A DNA stretch of 36,247 nucleotides from Synergistaceae bacterium (lineage in GTDB: Bacteria; Synergistota; Synergistia; Synergistales; Synergistaceae): NCBI GenBank assembly GCA_031263445.1, contig JAISFV010000010.1, positions 1 to 36,247 of the forward strand, read 5' to 3'. The stretch's first letter is position 1; each line of letters opens with the position of its first letter. Positions 22,501 to 31,305 of this stretch are shown here, piece by piece. The position numbers and the translations under genes were made by a program. Below the pieces are notes generated by a model. It did no database searches. It was given only the letters and a program-made list of their open reading frames with translations, and was not told where the DNA came from.

Positions 22501-23526
22501 ATGAAAGTCATTTCGCTGTCCGAGGTCGCCAGGATAACGGGGGGCATCGCCGTAGGGGACGCCGGGCGCACCGTGAGCGGCATCTGCTCGCCTGACGAAC
22601 CGTCGGACGACAAGCTGTGCGTCATATGGGACAGCGCCGCCTTGGCGAAGATCCCAGTCTCCACACCCGTACTCGCCATAAAGGGCGCTGTCTCGGACCG
22701 CGACGGCGTACTGCACGATTACCCGCGCGCAGCCCTGGCCGAGATCCTCCCCTGCTTCGACAGGCGGCGCTGCCCTGCTCCCGGCATACACCCGGCCGCC
22801 GTCATAGGGGACGGGTGCAAAATCGGCCAGGATGTCAGCATAGGCCCCTGCTGCGTCGTCTCGGACGGCACCCGGATAGGCGACAGGGCTGTGCTGCAGG
22901 CTAACGTCTATGTAGGCAGCGACGCTGTCATCGGCCCGGACAGCAGGCTGGAGGCCGGCGTGACCGTTCACGATTTCGTCCTGGTCGGGCGAGGCGTCAT
23001 CCTGCACTCCGGGGCCGTAGTGGGCTGCGATGGCTTTGGCCACGTCAGGATGCCGGGCGGCCGGTGGAAAAAAATCCCGCAGATCGGAACTGTTATAATA
23101 GAGGATGACGTGGAAATCGGTGCCAACAGCACCATCGACCGCGCTACGTTCGGGGCGACCACGATACGGCGTGGCACGAAGCTCGGCAGCCTCCTTCACA
23201 TAGCCCATAACTGCGACATAGGGGCTGACTCGGTGATCGCCGGCTGCACGGCCATCGGCGGGAGCGTGAAGATAGGGCGCGGGGCGACGGTGGCGGGAAT
23301 GGTCGGCGTCTCGGATCACGTCACGGTCGGCGAAGGGGTCACTATCGCCGGGAGGGCCGGCGTGACAAAAAACGTGAAGGACGGCCTCACGGTCTCCGGC
23401 TTCCCCGCGCAGGAACACAGCGCCGAGAACAGATTGCAGGCGTCGCTCCGCCGCGTGAAGGATATCTCCGAACGGCTCAGGCGGCTCGAAAAACTCTTTT
23501 CGCAATCCGAGGGCGGAGACCTATAG
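22501..23526 (+). CDS. lpxD: UDP-3-O-acylglucosamine N-acyltransferase
   Basis: A 341-residue cytoplasmic trimer that adds the second hydroxyacyl chain, from acyl-ACP, to the glucosamine nitrogen in lipid A synthesis. An N-terminal uridine-binding domain (about 1-95) is followed by a left-handed beta-helix built of hexapeptide repeats (IGDGCKIGQDVSIGPCCVVS and many more, to about 300). A C-terminal helix follows (LQASLRRVKDISERLRRLEK). HIAHNCDIG holds the catalytic-type His. AGGAGG 8 nt before the ATG at 22501 defines the start. lpxC follows after 5 nt. Order and strand match the lipid A pathway. Confidence 0.95.
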   Translation: MKVISLSEVARITGGIAVGDAGRTVSGICSPDEPSDDKLCVIWDSAALAKIPVSTPVLAIKGAVSDRDGVLHDYPRAALAEILPCFDRRRCPAPGIHPAAVIGDGCKIGQDVSIGPCCVVSDGTRIGDRAVLQANVYVGSDAVIGPDSRLEAGVTVHDFVLVGRGVILHSGAVVGCDGFGHVRMPGGRWKKIPQIGTVIIEDDVEIGANSTIDRATFGATTIRRGTKLGSLLHIAHNCDIGADSVIAGCTAIGGSVKIGRGATVAGMVGVSDHVTVGEGVTIAGRAGVTKNVKDGLTVSGFPAQEHSAENRLQASLRRVKDISERLRRLEKLFSQSEGGDL

Positions 23527-23531
23527 CCCCG

Positions 23532-24365
23532 ATGAGAAAGAGGCGGACAGTCGCCGCGCCCGTCACCTTCGAGGGCGTAGGGGTACACTCAGGGAGCCAG
23601 TCGTCGGTAACCGTCCTGCCGCTTTTCAGCGGCACCGGCGTCCAGTTCCGCTTCGGTGCGGAAGTATTCCCGATAACCGAGGCTCGGACACTCGGCGCGG
23701 CGAGAAGCACGTCGATCGCATTTCCCGGCGGGCAGACGCTCAGAACGGTCGAACACCTGATGGGAGCCCTGTCAGGGTTATGCATAGACGATGCCCTGAT
23801 AGAGGCGCGGGCGGGATCTGAACTCCCAATCCTGGACGGCAGCGCGCTGCCCTACGTGAGCGGCTTCATCGGCGCAGGGATCGCCGAAAAGGACGAAGCG
23901 GCGGAGGGTGCCGCACTGGCATCCCCACTGTTCATAGAACAGGGAAAGGCCAGCATCGCGGCGGCGCCTAGTGACATATTGCGGGTGACATACGTGATCG
24001 ACTATCCCGGCACCGCCATAGGGACTGTCTTAAAAGACGTCACGATAACGCCCGAGTCGTTCGCCAGTGACGTGGCCCCGGCCCGGACGTTCGCGTTGCT
24101 GTCGGAGGTCGAGTCGCTCAAGGAATCCGGGCTGGCCCGTGGCGGCGACCTCACGAATACGCTTGTGTTCGCAGGGGACGGCCCGTTGGACGGAACGCCG
24201 CTCAGGATGGACGGCGAGTGCGCGGCGCACAAGATACTCGATCTATTGGGCGACCTCGCGTTAGCCGGGCCCCTTCCAGCCGCGCACTATATCTGCATAC
24301 GAGGCGGTCACGGACTCCACCGGAGGCTGGCCGCCCGCCTGGTGTCGCTTGCGGGGAAAAAATAA
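23532..24365 (+). CDS. lpxC: UDP-3-O-acyl-N-acetylglucosamine deacetylase
   Basis: A 277-residue zinc enzyme, the committed step of lipid A synthesis. Zinc ligands His75 (VEHLMGAL), His233 and Asp237 (HKILDLLGDLAL) are present. Glu74 is the general base and His260 (GGHGLH) the general acid. ELPILDGSALPY and APARTFALLSEVE, with GLARGGDLTNTLVF, line the acyl passage. It is somewhat shorter than E. coli LpxC (305 residues), with a trimmed C-terminus that lacks the extra tail used for FtsH-dependent proteolysis there. Control of lipid A flux may therefore differ. It is one of a run of genes spaced 4-12 nt apart. Confidence 0.96.
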   Translation: MRKRRTVAAPVTFEGVGVHSGSQSSVTVLPLFSGTGVQFRFGAEVFPITEARTLGAARSTSIAFPGGQTLRTVEHLMGALSGLCIDDALIEARAGSELPILDGSALPYVSGFIGAGIAEKDEAAEGAALASPLFIEQGKASIAAAPSDILRVTYVIDYPGTAIGTVLKDVTITPESFASDVAPARTFALLSEVESLKESGLARGGDLTNTLVFAGDGPLDGTPLRMDGECAAHKILDLLGDLALAGPLPAAHYICIRGGHGLHRRLAARLVSLAGKK

Positions 24366-24377
24366 GGAGGTAGCACG

Positions 24378-24890
24378 ATGGCAGACAGCGTCACGAACAA
24401 CAGCCCTTACGTATTCGACATAAACAAGATAATGGAGTACCTCCCGCACAGATACCCGTTCCTGCTGGTGGACCGCATCCTCGAAATCGACACGGAGGGC
24501 CCTGAGAAGAGGGTAGTAGGGATAAAGAACGTCACCATAAACGAGCCGTTTTTCCAGGGGCACTTCCCCGCCGAACCAGTCATGCCAGGCGTACTGATCC
24601 TTGAGGCGATGGGGCAGGTAGGCTGCGTCATGATGGCGAACGAGCAGGAAAAGGCGGGCGTCCCCGCAGGAGAGAGAAGGATAGTGTTCCTCACCACGGT
24701 CTACGAGGCGAAATTCAGGAAACCAGTCAAGCCCGGCGACCAGCTCCGAACTGAGGCCACTCTCGTCAGGTTCAGGGGCAAGGTCGGCAAGATGAAGTTC
24801 GTATGCACGGTGGACGGCGAGGTCGCGGCTGAAGCGGTCATGGGCTTCGTGAGCGGCACCACCCTGACGGCGCAGCCAGAGCAAGGCTGA
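24378..24890 (+). CDS. fabZ: 3-hydroxyacyl-ACP dehydratase
   Basis: A 170-residue hotdog enzyme that dehydrates 3-hydroxyacyl-ACP in fatty acid elongation and so competes with LpxA and LpxD for hydroxyacyl-ACP. LPHRYPFLLVDRI and GHFPAEPVMPGVLILEAMGQ supply the catalytic His62 and Glu76. The ribosome site AAGGAGG precedes the ATG closely. It is about 20 residues longer than E. coli FabZ through both termini. Its place between lpxC and lpxA is a widespread arrangement that links acyl supply with lipid A production. Confidence 0.96.
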   Translation: MADSVTNNSPYVFDINKIMEYLPHRYPFLLVDRILEIDTEGPEKRVVGIKNVTINEPFFQGHFPAEPVMPGVLILEAMGQVGCVMMANEQEKAGVPAGERRIVFLTTVYEAKFRKPVKPGDQLRTEATLVRFRGKVGKMKFVCTVDGEVAAEAVMGFVSGTTLTAQPEQG

Positions 24891-24894
24891 CGAC

Positions 24895-25716
24895 ATGGGC
24901 CCAAGCGTAGCCATACACCCGACGGCGCTCGTCTCGCCCTCTGCGGAGCTGGGCGCCGGAGTGGAGGTAGGACCGTACTCGATTGTCGAGGGCGGCGCGC
25001 GGATCGGGGACGGGACGCGCCTCGAAGCGTTCGTCAAAATCGGTGGCGCGGTCGAGATAGGCAGGGACTGCCACATCTTCGAGAACACCGTGCTGGGCTG
25101 TCCGCCGCAAGACCATGACTTCGGCGGCGAGTCCTCGTTCGTCCGCATCGCCGACGGCGTGGTGCTCCGCGAAAACGTCACGATACACAGGGCCACCGGG
25201 GAGGGCGCGGAAACCTACGTCGGGGAGGGGACGCTGCTGATGGAGGGGTGCCACCTCGGACACAACGTCCGCATAGGCGCACACTGCACTGTGACGAACA
25301 AGGTCGGGATTTCAGGACACTCACAACTGGGCGACAACGTCGTGGTCGGCGGCCTGGCGGGCTTTCACCAGTTCGTCAGGGTAGGGTCTTACGCCATGGT
25401 GGGCGGGATGGCCAAGATAATAAAGGACGTGCCGCCCTACTCCATGGCGGACGGGGTGCCGGCGAGGGTGCGCGGGCTGAACACGATAGGTCTCCGGAGA
25501 AACGGCTTCTCGCAGGAGGAGCGGACCCGGATAAAGAATATCTACAAACTCCTCTACGACCGGCACATGAGGCGCAGCGAGGCCATCGCGCTCCTGGAAA
25601 AGGACTTCCCCGGCGACCGTTTCGCGCTGGAGATCGCGGCGTTCGCCCGCGCCACGAAAAGAGGGCTCACGAAATGGATAGAGAGCGACCCCGCGAGGCG
25701 CATGGAGACCGAATGA
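24895..25716 (+). CDS. lpxA: UDP-N-acetylglucosamine acyltransferase
   Basis: A 273-residue cytoplasmic trimer catalysing the first lipid A step, transfer of a 3-hydroxyacyl chain from ACP to O-3 of UDP-GlcNAc. The beta-helix covers about 1-185 (ALVSPSAELGAGVEVGPYSI onward). His123 in MEGCHLGHNVRIG is the catalytic base; GGLAGFHQFVRVGSYAMVGG marks the substrate cleft. A helical C-terminal domain follows (GLRRNGFSQEERTRIKNIYK). It starts 4 nt after fabZ and shares ATGA with kdsC. The acyl-chain length preference cannot be read by eye. Confidence 0.96.
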   Translation: MGPSVAIHPTALVSPSAELGAGVEVGPYSIVEGGARIGDGTRLEAFVKIGGAVEIGRDCHIFENTVLGCPPQDHDFGGESSFVRIADGVVLRENVTIHRATGEGAETYVGEGTLLMEGCHLGHNVRIGAHCTVTNKVGISGHSQLGDNVVVGGLAGFHQFVRVGSYAMVGGMAKIIKDVPPYSMADGVPARVRGLNTIGLRRNGFSQEERTRIKNIYKLLYDRHMRRSEAIALLEKDFPGDRFALEIAAFARATKRGLTKWIESDPARRMETE

Positions 25717-26186
25717 TACGCCTCGTGGCGACAGACGTGGACGGGACGCTGACGGACGGCGGCTTATACATGGACGGGGAGGGGCACGAGATGAAACGGT
25801 TCGACGTGAAGGACGGGACCGCGATAGCGCTCCTGAGGGAAGCCTCCATCGAAACCGCCTTCATCAGCGGACGCGCCTCTAAACCGACGGAGCGGCGGGC
25901 GAGGGATCTCGGGGTGGCCCGCGTCGTAAACGGCACCGCCGACAAGCTCGCAGACCTCAAGGCTATGGCGGCGGAGCTGGGGCTGGACGCGTCAGAGGTC
26001 GCATTCATCGGAGACGACGTGCAGGACGTGGAGTGCATGAAGTGGGCGGGGCTGGGCATCACCGTCAGGGACGCGTCAGGCGAGGCGATGGCGGCGGCGG
26101 ACTGGGTCAGTTCGTGTGACGGCGGTCACGGCGCGTTGCGCGACGCCGCCTTGCATGTCATTCGGCTGAACCGGGGATCTGACTGA
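25713..26186 (+). CDS. kdsC: Kdo-8-phosphate phosphatase
   Basis: A 157-residue HAD-superfamily C0-type phosphatase that converts Kdo-8-P to Kdo. DVDGTLTDGGLYMD holds the nucleophile Asp8 and acid Asp10; FISGRASKPTERRA follows motif II; ADLKAMAAELGL and FIGDDVQDVECMKWAG carry motifs III and IV. The tail GGHGALRDAA is typical of KdsC, where it closes over the neighbouring active site. The start ATG overlaps the lpxA stop. With kdsA and kdsD further downstream only kdsB is missing from the Kdo activation route in this window. Confidence 0.93.
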   Translation: MIRLVATDVDGTLTDGGLYMDGEGHEMKRFDVKDGTAIALLREASIETAFISGRASKPTERRARDLGVARVVNGTADKLADLKAMAAELGLDASEVAFIGDDVQDVECMKWAGLGITVRDASGEAMAAADWVSSCDGGHGALRDAALHVIRLNRGSD

Positions 26187-26189
26187 CGG

Positions 26190-27311
26190 ATGCAAAGGCC
26201 CCGCGTCGCCGCCCGTCTGCCCATACTAGATCGCTTCGTGCTGGGGCAGATGCTGGCGCCGTTTCTGTTCGGCATAATGTCATTTACCGTGATACTCGTC
26301 GCCGGCGACCTGCTTTTCAGGCTCGCTAAGCTCGTCATACAGAACGGCGTGTCGCTGGGGACGGTCCTCCGGCTTTTTCTGTACTCCCTGCCCAGGGTGA
26401 TAGTGCTGACGATCCCGATGAGCTGCCTTCTGGCCTCGCTCCTGGGCTTCGGGAGCATGTCGTCGAACTCTGAGCTGGTGGCGCTGAAATCGGCGGGGAT
26501 ATCGTTCGGGCGCATCATCAGGCCGCTCGCCGTTGCCGGCGTCTTCATATCGGTCATAGCATTCGCCATGAACGAGACGATAGTGCCGGCGAGCGAGCGC
26601 ATCGCGGCGAACGTGCTGCGCTACGAGGCGTTGCACAGGATCCCGCCCGTCTTCAGGGAACACGTTTTCATAAGGGAGGCGTCCGGGGGGATATTGCGGC
26701 GGGTTCTCTACATCGGGACCGTAAAACCCAGGACCGGCGATATGACGGACATACTGGTGCAGGAGTTCGAGGACGGGAAGATAAGCAGGCTCATCACGGC
26801 GCCTAGAGGCAACTGGAAGGACGGGGCGTGGTGGATGTACGACGGGCAGGTGTTCGACGTGGGCACGGCAGGCGTGGTCTCGCCGCTCTTCAGTTTTGAA
26901 AGGCAGAGCCTCAGCCTCTCCATGACGCCTTCGGAACTGGATTCCAGCAGGGCGGATCCGTCTGAAATGGGCATAGGCGAACTCTATGCCACGGTACGGA
27001 GCGCGGAGCTGCAGGGAGACGATACGAACGAGCTGCGGATGATGCTGCACCTCCGGATCGCAGTGCCGTGGGCAAGCGTGGTCCTGGTACTGGTCGGCGC
27101 GGCAGTCGGGAGCAGGCCCCAGCGCTCCAGTTCGAGCATCGGGCTAGGGTTGTCCGTGATGATAGTCTTCGCTTACTACGTGGTCATGTCGATATTCAAG
27201 GCGCTCGGCGACGCCGGTTTCATCCCGGTCATAATAGCCGCGTGGACGCCAAACGCGTCTTTCCTGGCCGTAGGTTCGGTGCTAACCAGGCGCGCCAACA
27301 TGCTGGGATAA
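26190..27311 (+). CDS. LptF/LptG-family lipopolysaccharide export permease
   Basis: A 373-residue inner-membrane protein of the LptB2FG exporter that extracts lipopolysaccharide from the inner membrane. It has three hydrophobic spans near the N-terminus (PFLFGIMSFTVILVAGDLLF, LFLYSLPRVIVLTIPMSCLL, PLAVAGVFISVIAFAM), a periplasmic beta-jellyroll-like domain (about 130-270) and three C-terminal spans (VPWASVVLVLVGAAVGSRP onward). LDRFVLGQMLAPF and SELVALKSAGIS are the coupling-helix region. Only one such gene is in the window, so whether it is LptF or LptG, or acts as a homodimer, is open. It begins 3 nt after kdsC and is followed by a palindromic element. Confidence 0.9.
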   Translation: MQRPRVAARLPILDRFVLGQMLAPFLFGIMSFTVILVAGDLLFRLAKLVIQNGVSLGTVLRLFLYSLPRVIVLTIPMSCLLASLLGFGSMSSNSELVALKSAGISFGRIIRPLAVAGVFISVIAFAMNETIVPASERIAANVLRYEALHRIPPVFREHVFIREASGGILRRVLYIGTVKPRTGDMTDILVQEFEDGKISRLITAPRGNWKDGAWWMYDGQVFDVGTAGVVSPLFSFERQSLSLSMTPSELDSSRADPSEMGIGELYATVRSAELQGDDTNELRMMLHLRIAVPWASVVLVLVGAAVGSRPQRSSSSIGLGLSVMIVFAYYVVMSIFKALGDAGFIPVIIAAWTPNASFLAVGSVLTRRANMLG

Positions 27312-27342
27312 AACTCGGGTCAGTTACCTGAGACAACTCAGT

Positions 27343-27555
27343 AGTCATGTAAATGATAATATGACTATAAAGTTGCCCCAAGTAAGAGACTCTGGGTTGG
27401 CGAACGAGTGAAGCGAATCGGTGCCGGGCAAGGATGCCCGGCGAGCGAATCAGCTCAGGACAGAGATGTATGAGCGATCCGATTCGCGTAACGAGCCGCT
27501 AACCCAGAATCTCTGGCGCTTGCATGACGCAGCTTGATAGTCATAAATGATAAAT
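27343..27555. repeat. imperfect direct repeats flanking a palindromic element
   Basis: AGTCATGTAAATGATAA (27343-27359) recurs as AGTCATAAATGATAA (27539-27553), the second lacking two bases. The pair brackets the multi-stem palindrome and could be an insertion footprint. Confidence 0.45.
27385..27514. repeat. multi-stem palindromic element inside the lpx operon
   Basis: An outer 18-bp stem pairs 27385-27402 with 27497-27514 (16 Watson-Crick pairs, one G-U, one mismatch). A second stem GCGAATCGG (27413-27421) pairs with CCGATTCGC (27479-27487). Inside that, GCCGGGC (27423-27429) and GCCCGGC (27436-27442) form a perfect hairpin with a 6-nt loop, and a small GAGC/GCTC hairpin follows (27443-27456). 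No long open frame or terminator U-run is present. The 130-bp unit resembles a small non-autonomous repeat (MITE or REP-like) or a structured RNA element within the mRNA. Confidence 0.75.
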
Positions 27556-27569
27556 TGGAGGGCCGTTAG

Positions 27570-28367
27570 ATGACCGTTGCTTTGATTGCGGGAGAGGGCT
27601 CGCTGCCCGAACTGATAGCCAGCCGCCTGGCCGGCGGCGGCGAGAAACCGTTAGTTTACGCTATGAGGGAGGGCCTTGACGCCTTCGCCGCGAGCGCGCT
27701 GGACGTCGTCCCCGTGACGGGGGCTAAGATAGGGGACGCGCTGCGAGACATGGTGCAGCGGGGTGTAAAAAAGGCCATATTGGCCGGGTATGTTCCCAAA
27801 AACCTCATGTACCGCCCGGAAGCGATGGACGAAACAGCGGCCATGTTCTTGGCCCGGCTCGCCCTGAGGGATGACCACTCGCTGCTGGGCGCCATCGTCG
27901 CCCTCCTGGAAAAACAGGGGATAGAGGTGACAGGCTACCGGAACCTGCTCGGCGACCTGCTGGCCCAAGGCGGCCTCATAGCGGGGAGGCCCCCTTCCGA
28001 GGCCGAGGAGGCCGACGCGGCATACGGGGTGGGGATAGCGAGCAAGGTACTGCCGCTGTCCTTCGGCCAGAGCGTGATCGTGAGCGGCAGGGCGGTCGTC
28101 GCGGTAGAGGCCATGGAGGGTACGGACGCGGCCATTGCGCGCGCTGGCGCGCTCTGTCGCGGGGGCGTGGTGGTGAAGATGATAAAGCCTGGGCAGGACG
28201 AGCGTTACGACCTGCCTGTGGTCGGCCTGGGGACGCTGCGTAGCATGGCCCTGGCAAAGCTGACCTGCCTCGCCGTCCACACCGGATGGGTCATCACGCT
28301 CTGCCCGGACGAGTTCCGCCAGGCGGCACAGGACAGCGGCATCTCGGTGATCGGTGTCGATTATTGA
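27570..28367 (+). CDS. lpxI: UDP-2,3-diacylglucosamine pyrophosphatase LpxI
   Basis: A 265-residue peripheral enzyme cleaving UDP-2,3-diacylglucosamine to lipid X and UMP, the alternative to LpxH. An N-terminal Rossmann-like domain (MTVALIAGEGSLPELIA) is followed by the DUF1009 catalytic domain with AVEAMEGTDAAIARAGALC, GVVVKMIKPGQDERYDLPVV and LAVHTGWVITL. The Asp in QDERYDLP corresponds to the metal or catalytic Asp of the family. The ribosome site TTGGAGGG precedes the ATG. The stop overlaps the lpxB TTG start. It is the first gene after the palindromic element. Confidence 0.93.
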   Translation: MTVALIAGEGSLPELIASRLAGGGEKPLVYAMREGLDAFAASALDVVPVTGAKIGDALRDMVQRGVKKAILAGYVPKNLMYRPEAMDETAAMFLARLALRDDHSLLGAIVALLEKQGIEVTGYRNLLGDLLAQGGLIAGRPPSEAEEADAAYGVGIASKVLPLSFGQSVIVSGRAVVAVEAMEGTDAAIARAGALCRGGVVVKMIKPGQDERYDLPVVGLGTLRSMALAKLTCLAVHTGWVITLCPDEFRQAAQDSGISVIGVDY

Positions 28368-29527
28368 CCCTGAGCTCTGACAGCACGGTCCTTGTGAGCG
28401 CGGGCGAGGTCTCCGGCGACCACTACATAGCGCGCCTCTGCACGATACTCCGGTCGCTTCGATACGGCGGGCGCATCTGCGGCCTCTGCGGCCAGGAGAG
28501 CGCCGCATCCGGGGCGGAGGCCCTCTGGAGAAACGAGCGTCTGCATCTCCTAGGCATTGCGGAGGTCATAGGCTCGATTGCCGACATACTCAAACTCTTG
28601 GGCGAGATGAAGCGGTTTGTGCTAAACGAGGCGCCGCGCGCTCTGATATTCGTGGACAGCCCTGATTTCCACCTGCCTCTGATCAGACGTCTGCGACGCG
28701 GCGGATACGGCGGGAAAATTTTTTACGTATCGCCGCCGTCCGTCTGGGCGTGGCGTAGCTATAGGGCGCGTGATCTCTCGATGTACGTGGACGAGTGCCT
28801 GCCTCTCTTTAAATTCGAACACGAGTACCTGAAAAAAACGGGCGTGACGAGCTTCTGGACGGGGCATCCCCTCGTCGGCGAGTTCGCTGGTTTAAAAATC
28901 GATGTGAAAGCCGCAGCCGCCAGAATAACAAAAGGCGCAAGCGACATCGACCGTGACAGGGTGGTGGCGCTCCTCCCAGGCAGCAGGATGGCGGAGATAG
29001 AGCAGCTTTACCCTGTCCTGGCCGCCGTCGCTGAGAAACTGGATTCGCGCGGGTTCACGCCTGTTTTCTCGCTCGCGCCCGGGCTCTCCGAAAGGGCCAG
29101 GGGGTTTTTGCTAGGGAAGCTCCGCGATTCGGGGCAGCATTATTACGACGGCCCCGGCAGGGAGCTGATGGCCCTGTCGAAAGCCGTGGCTGGCTCAAGC
29201 GGGACGGCCACTGCGGAGGCGCTGTTGCTCAAACGATACATGGTCGTCATATATAAGATGAAACCCCTGTCGGCCTTTATCGGGAAGCTCCTGCTGAGTC
29301 ACCTCTTCTTCGCCCTCCCAAACCTGCTCGCCGGGGAGATGTTTTTCCCTGAACTCATCCAGGAGCGGGCAACCCCGGAAGCGGTCGCGGGCGAGCTGTT
29401 CACCTGGCTCGGCACGGACCGCGCAGGGAGGGCGGCCAAGGAATCCCGGATGGGCGAGCTTGCGCGTTCTATGGGAACTCCCGACGCCTACGACTTCTGG
29501 GCCCGCAGGATACTGGAGGCGCTGTAG
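28364..29527 (+). CDS. lpxB: lipid-A-disaccharide synthase
   Basis: A 387-residue GT-B (GT19) glycosyltransferase that joins lipid X to UDP-diacylglucosamine on the inner membrane's cytoplasmic face. VLVSAGEVSGDHYIARL is the N-terminal signature; FVDSPDFHLPLIRRL, YVSPPSVWAWRSYR, FWTGHPLVGEF, LLPGSRMAEIEQLYP and AVAGSSGTATAEALLLK follow in order. I chose the TTG at 28364, which overlaps the lpxI TGA (TTGA) and puts the signature about 10 residues in. An open frame extends to an ATG at 28286 but would intrude deep into lpxI. It is followed immediately by the exporter gene. Confidence 0.93.
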   Translation: MTLSSDSTVLVSAGEVSGDHYIARLCTILRSLRYGGRICGLCGQESAASGAEALWRNERLHLLGIAEVIGSIADILKLLGEMKRFVLNEAPRALIFVDSPDFHLPLIRRLRRGGYGGKIFYVSPPSVWAWRSYRARDLSMYVDECLPLFKFEHEYLKKTGVTSFWTGHPLVGEFAGLKIDVKAAAARITKGASDIDRDRVVALLPGSRMAEIEQLYPVLAAVAEKLDSRGFTPVFSLAPGLSERARGFLLGKLRDSGQHYYDGPGRELMALSKAVAGSSGTATAEALLLKRYMVVIYKMKPLSAFIGKLLLSHLFFALPNLLAGEMFFPELIQERATPEAVAGELFTWLGTDRAGRAAKESRMGELARSMGTPDAYDFWARRILEAL

Positions 29528-31294
29528 GTGAAGCTGAAGCCGAGCGACTTCAAGCCGTATCTCAGGGTTCTCGAATACTGCCGCCATTACGGCGGGAGGA
29601 TCATGGGCGCGCTCTGCTGCATGACCCTCTCGGCGGCCTTCGGGGTGGTACCGCCGTGGCTCGTCAGGAACATGATCGACGACGTCTTAAACGACGGGAA
29701 CGGGGCGGCGCTCGACCTCATCGCCGTCGGGATGGTCGTGCTGTACCTGCTCAAGGCACTCTTTGCGTATGGCTACATGTACCTCACCGCCTGGGTCGGG
29801 CAGAAGGCCATAATGGCAATACGCCTCGAACTGTACGACAAGACGCAGAGGCTCTCGCTGCGCGTGCTTTACCGTCGGAGGACAGGGGAATTCCTGTCGC
29901 GCATAACGAACGACGTCGCGACGCTCCAGAACGTCGTTTCGACTGTAGCCGTGGATCTCGCCGTACAGAGCCTCTATTTCATCGGCTTTTTAGGGTTTTT
30001 GTTCTACATCAACTGGAAGCTGACGCTCGTAACCTTCCTCGTGATACCGCTGGCCGCGACGGTCATAGACAGGGCGTCCGCGAGGCTGCGCGTCATCGGC
30101 GGCGACATACAGGAGCAGTTGGCCCAGCTCGCCGCTATCGCGCAGGAGGCGCTCTCGTCGATTCGCATCGTGAGGTCGTTCGCCACGGAGGACAGCGAGG
30201 CGGAACGCTTCGACGCGCAGAGCAGGAAGCATTTCAGGTCCATCATGAAGGGCACCAAGACCAGGGGAATCCTCGAGGGCTTCGTGGAGGTGACGCTCTT
30301 CGTCGCGATGGCACCGATTCTGTGGCTCGGCGGGCGGGACGTCTTGGCCGGGAACCTGACGACCGGTGAATTGGTGGCTTTTTTGATCTACCTCGGCCTT
30401 TTGGTCAACCCGGTCCGCACGATATCGCGCGCCGTGAGCTCCATACAGCAGGGCGTGGCCTCGGCCGACAGGATATTCGAAATCCTGGACGAGGAGGACG
30501 AGATCGCGCTCCCCCGCGCCCCGCTCATCCCGCACGGCCTTCGCGGCGAGGTCGCGTTCGAGGACGTCTGGTTCGCCTACGAGGGCGAAAGGTGGGTCTT
30601 GAGCGGATTCAGCCTCGCCATAAGGCCGGGCGAGAAGGTCGCGGTCGTAGGGCCGACCGGGACGGGGAAGTCCACGCTGGGAGACCTGCTCCTCCGCTTC
30701 TACGACCCGCTCAAAGGGCGGATACTCATCGACGGGACAGATCTGCGCGAACTGGATCTGAAATCATACAGACGGAGGGTCGGGGTCGTGCCGCAGGATC
30801 CGGCGCTGATGAAGGGCAGCCTGGCCTATAACATATCCTACGGTTGCGGCGCCTCGCCGGAATCCATAAAAAGGGCCGCAGCCATGGCCGACATCGACGG
30901 CTTCGTCTCCTCCCTCCCGGACGGCTACGAAACGGAGGTAGGCGAGAGGGGCGTCACGCTCTCAGGCGGGCAGAGGCAGCGCATCGCCATAGCCCGCGCA
31001 ATCGTGCGCGCCCCCGTCATACTGCTGATGGACGAGGCCACGTCGTCGCTGGACGCAGTGGTGGAGTCGCAGATACAGGGCGCGATGAACGTAGCGATGG
31101 CCGGGCGCACCGCTATCGTGATCGCGCACAGGCTTTCGACCGTCCGGGACGCGGACAGGATAGTCGTCCTGGGCAGTGGGCGCATCACGGAGGAAGGGAC
31201 GCACGACGCGCTCATTGCGAAGCGAGGCGCGTATTTCGAGCTCTACTCCCTGCAGAGCGGGGAACAGGACTCGCCGCGCGAGTCGTCGGCGTGA
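29528..31294 (+). CDS. msbA: MsbA-type lipid A ABC exporter
   Basis: A 588-residue half-transporter that flips lipid A core across the inner membrane as a homodimer. The first ~320 residues have six membrane spans (FGVVPPWLVRNMIDDV, AVDLAVQSLYFIGFLGFLFY and others). The ATPase domain has GPTGTGKST near residue 375, VGVVPQDPALMKGSLAYNIS (Q-loop), LSGGQRQR near 478, VILLMDEATSSLDA near 500 (Walker B) and VIAHRLSTV (H-loop). It starts at a GTG directly after the lpxB stop, with GGAGG 8 nt upstream. The position between lpxB and lpxK supports a lipid A substrate over drug export. Confidence 0.9.
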   Translation: MKLKPSDFKPYLRVLEYCRHYGGRIMGALCCMTLSAAFGVVPPWLVRNMIDDVLNDGNGAALDLIAVGMVVLYLLKALFAYGYMYLTAWVGQKAIMAIRLELYDKTQRLSLRVLYRRRTGEFLSRITNDVATLQNVVSTVAVDLAVQSLYFIGFLGFLFYINWKLTLVTFLVIPLAATVIDRASARLRVIGGDIQEQLAQLAAIAQEALSSIRIVRSFATEDSEAERFDAQSRKHFRSIMKGTKTRGILEGFVEVTLFVAMAPILWLGGRDVLAGNLTTGELVAFLIYLGLLVNPVRTISRAVSSIQQGVASADRIFEILDEEDEIALPRAPLIPHGLRGEVAFEDVWFAYEGERWVLSGFSLAIRPGEKVAVVGPTGTGKSTLGDLLLRFYDPLKGRILIDGTDLRELDLKSYRRRVGVVPQDPALMKGSLAYNISYGCGASPESIKRAAAMADIDGFVSSLPDGYETEVGERGVTLSGGQRQRIAIARAIVRAPVILLMDEATSSLDAVVESQIQGAMNVAMAGRTAIVIAHRLSTVRDADRIVVLGSGRITEEGTHDALIAKRGAYFELYSLQSGEQDSPRESSA

Positions 31295-31305
31295 AGAGGA
31301 CGCCC

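Noticed and set aside
22459-23505. 348-codon minus-strand frame opposite lpxD
   Set aside because: Shadow frame; its protein is low-complexity and rich in Arg, Ala, Asp and His.
27312-27342. terminator after the LptF/G gene
   Set aside because: A small hairpin (27314-27332) is present but no U-tract follows, and downstream genes continue the same pathway.
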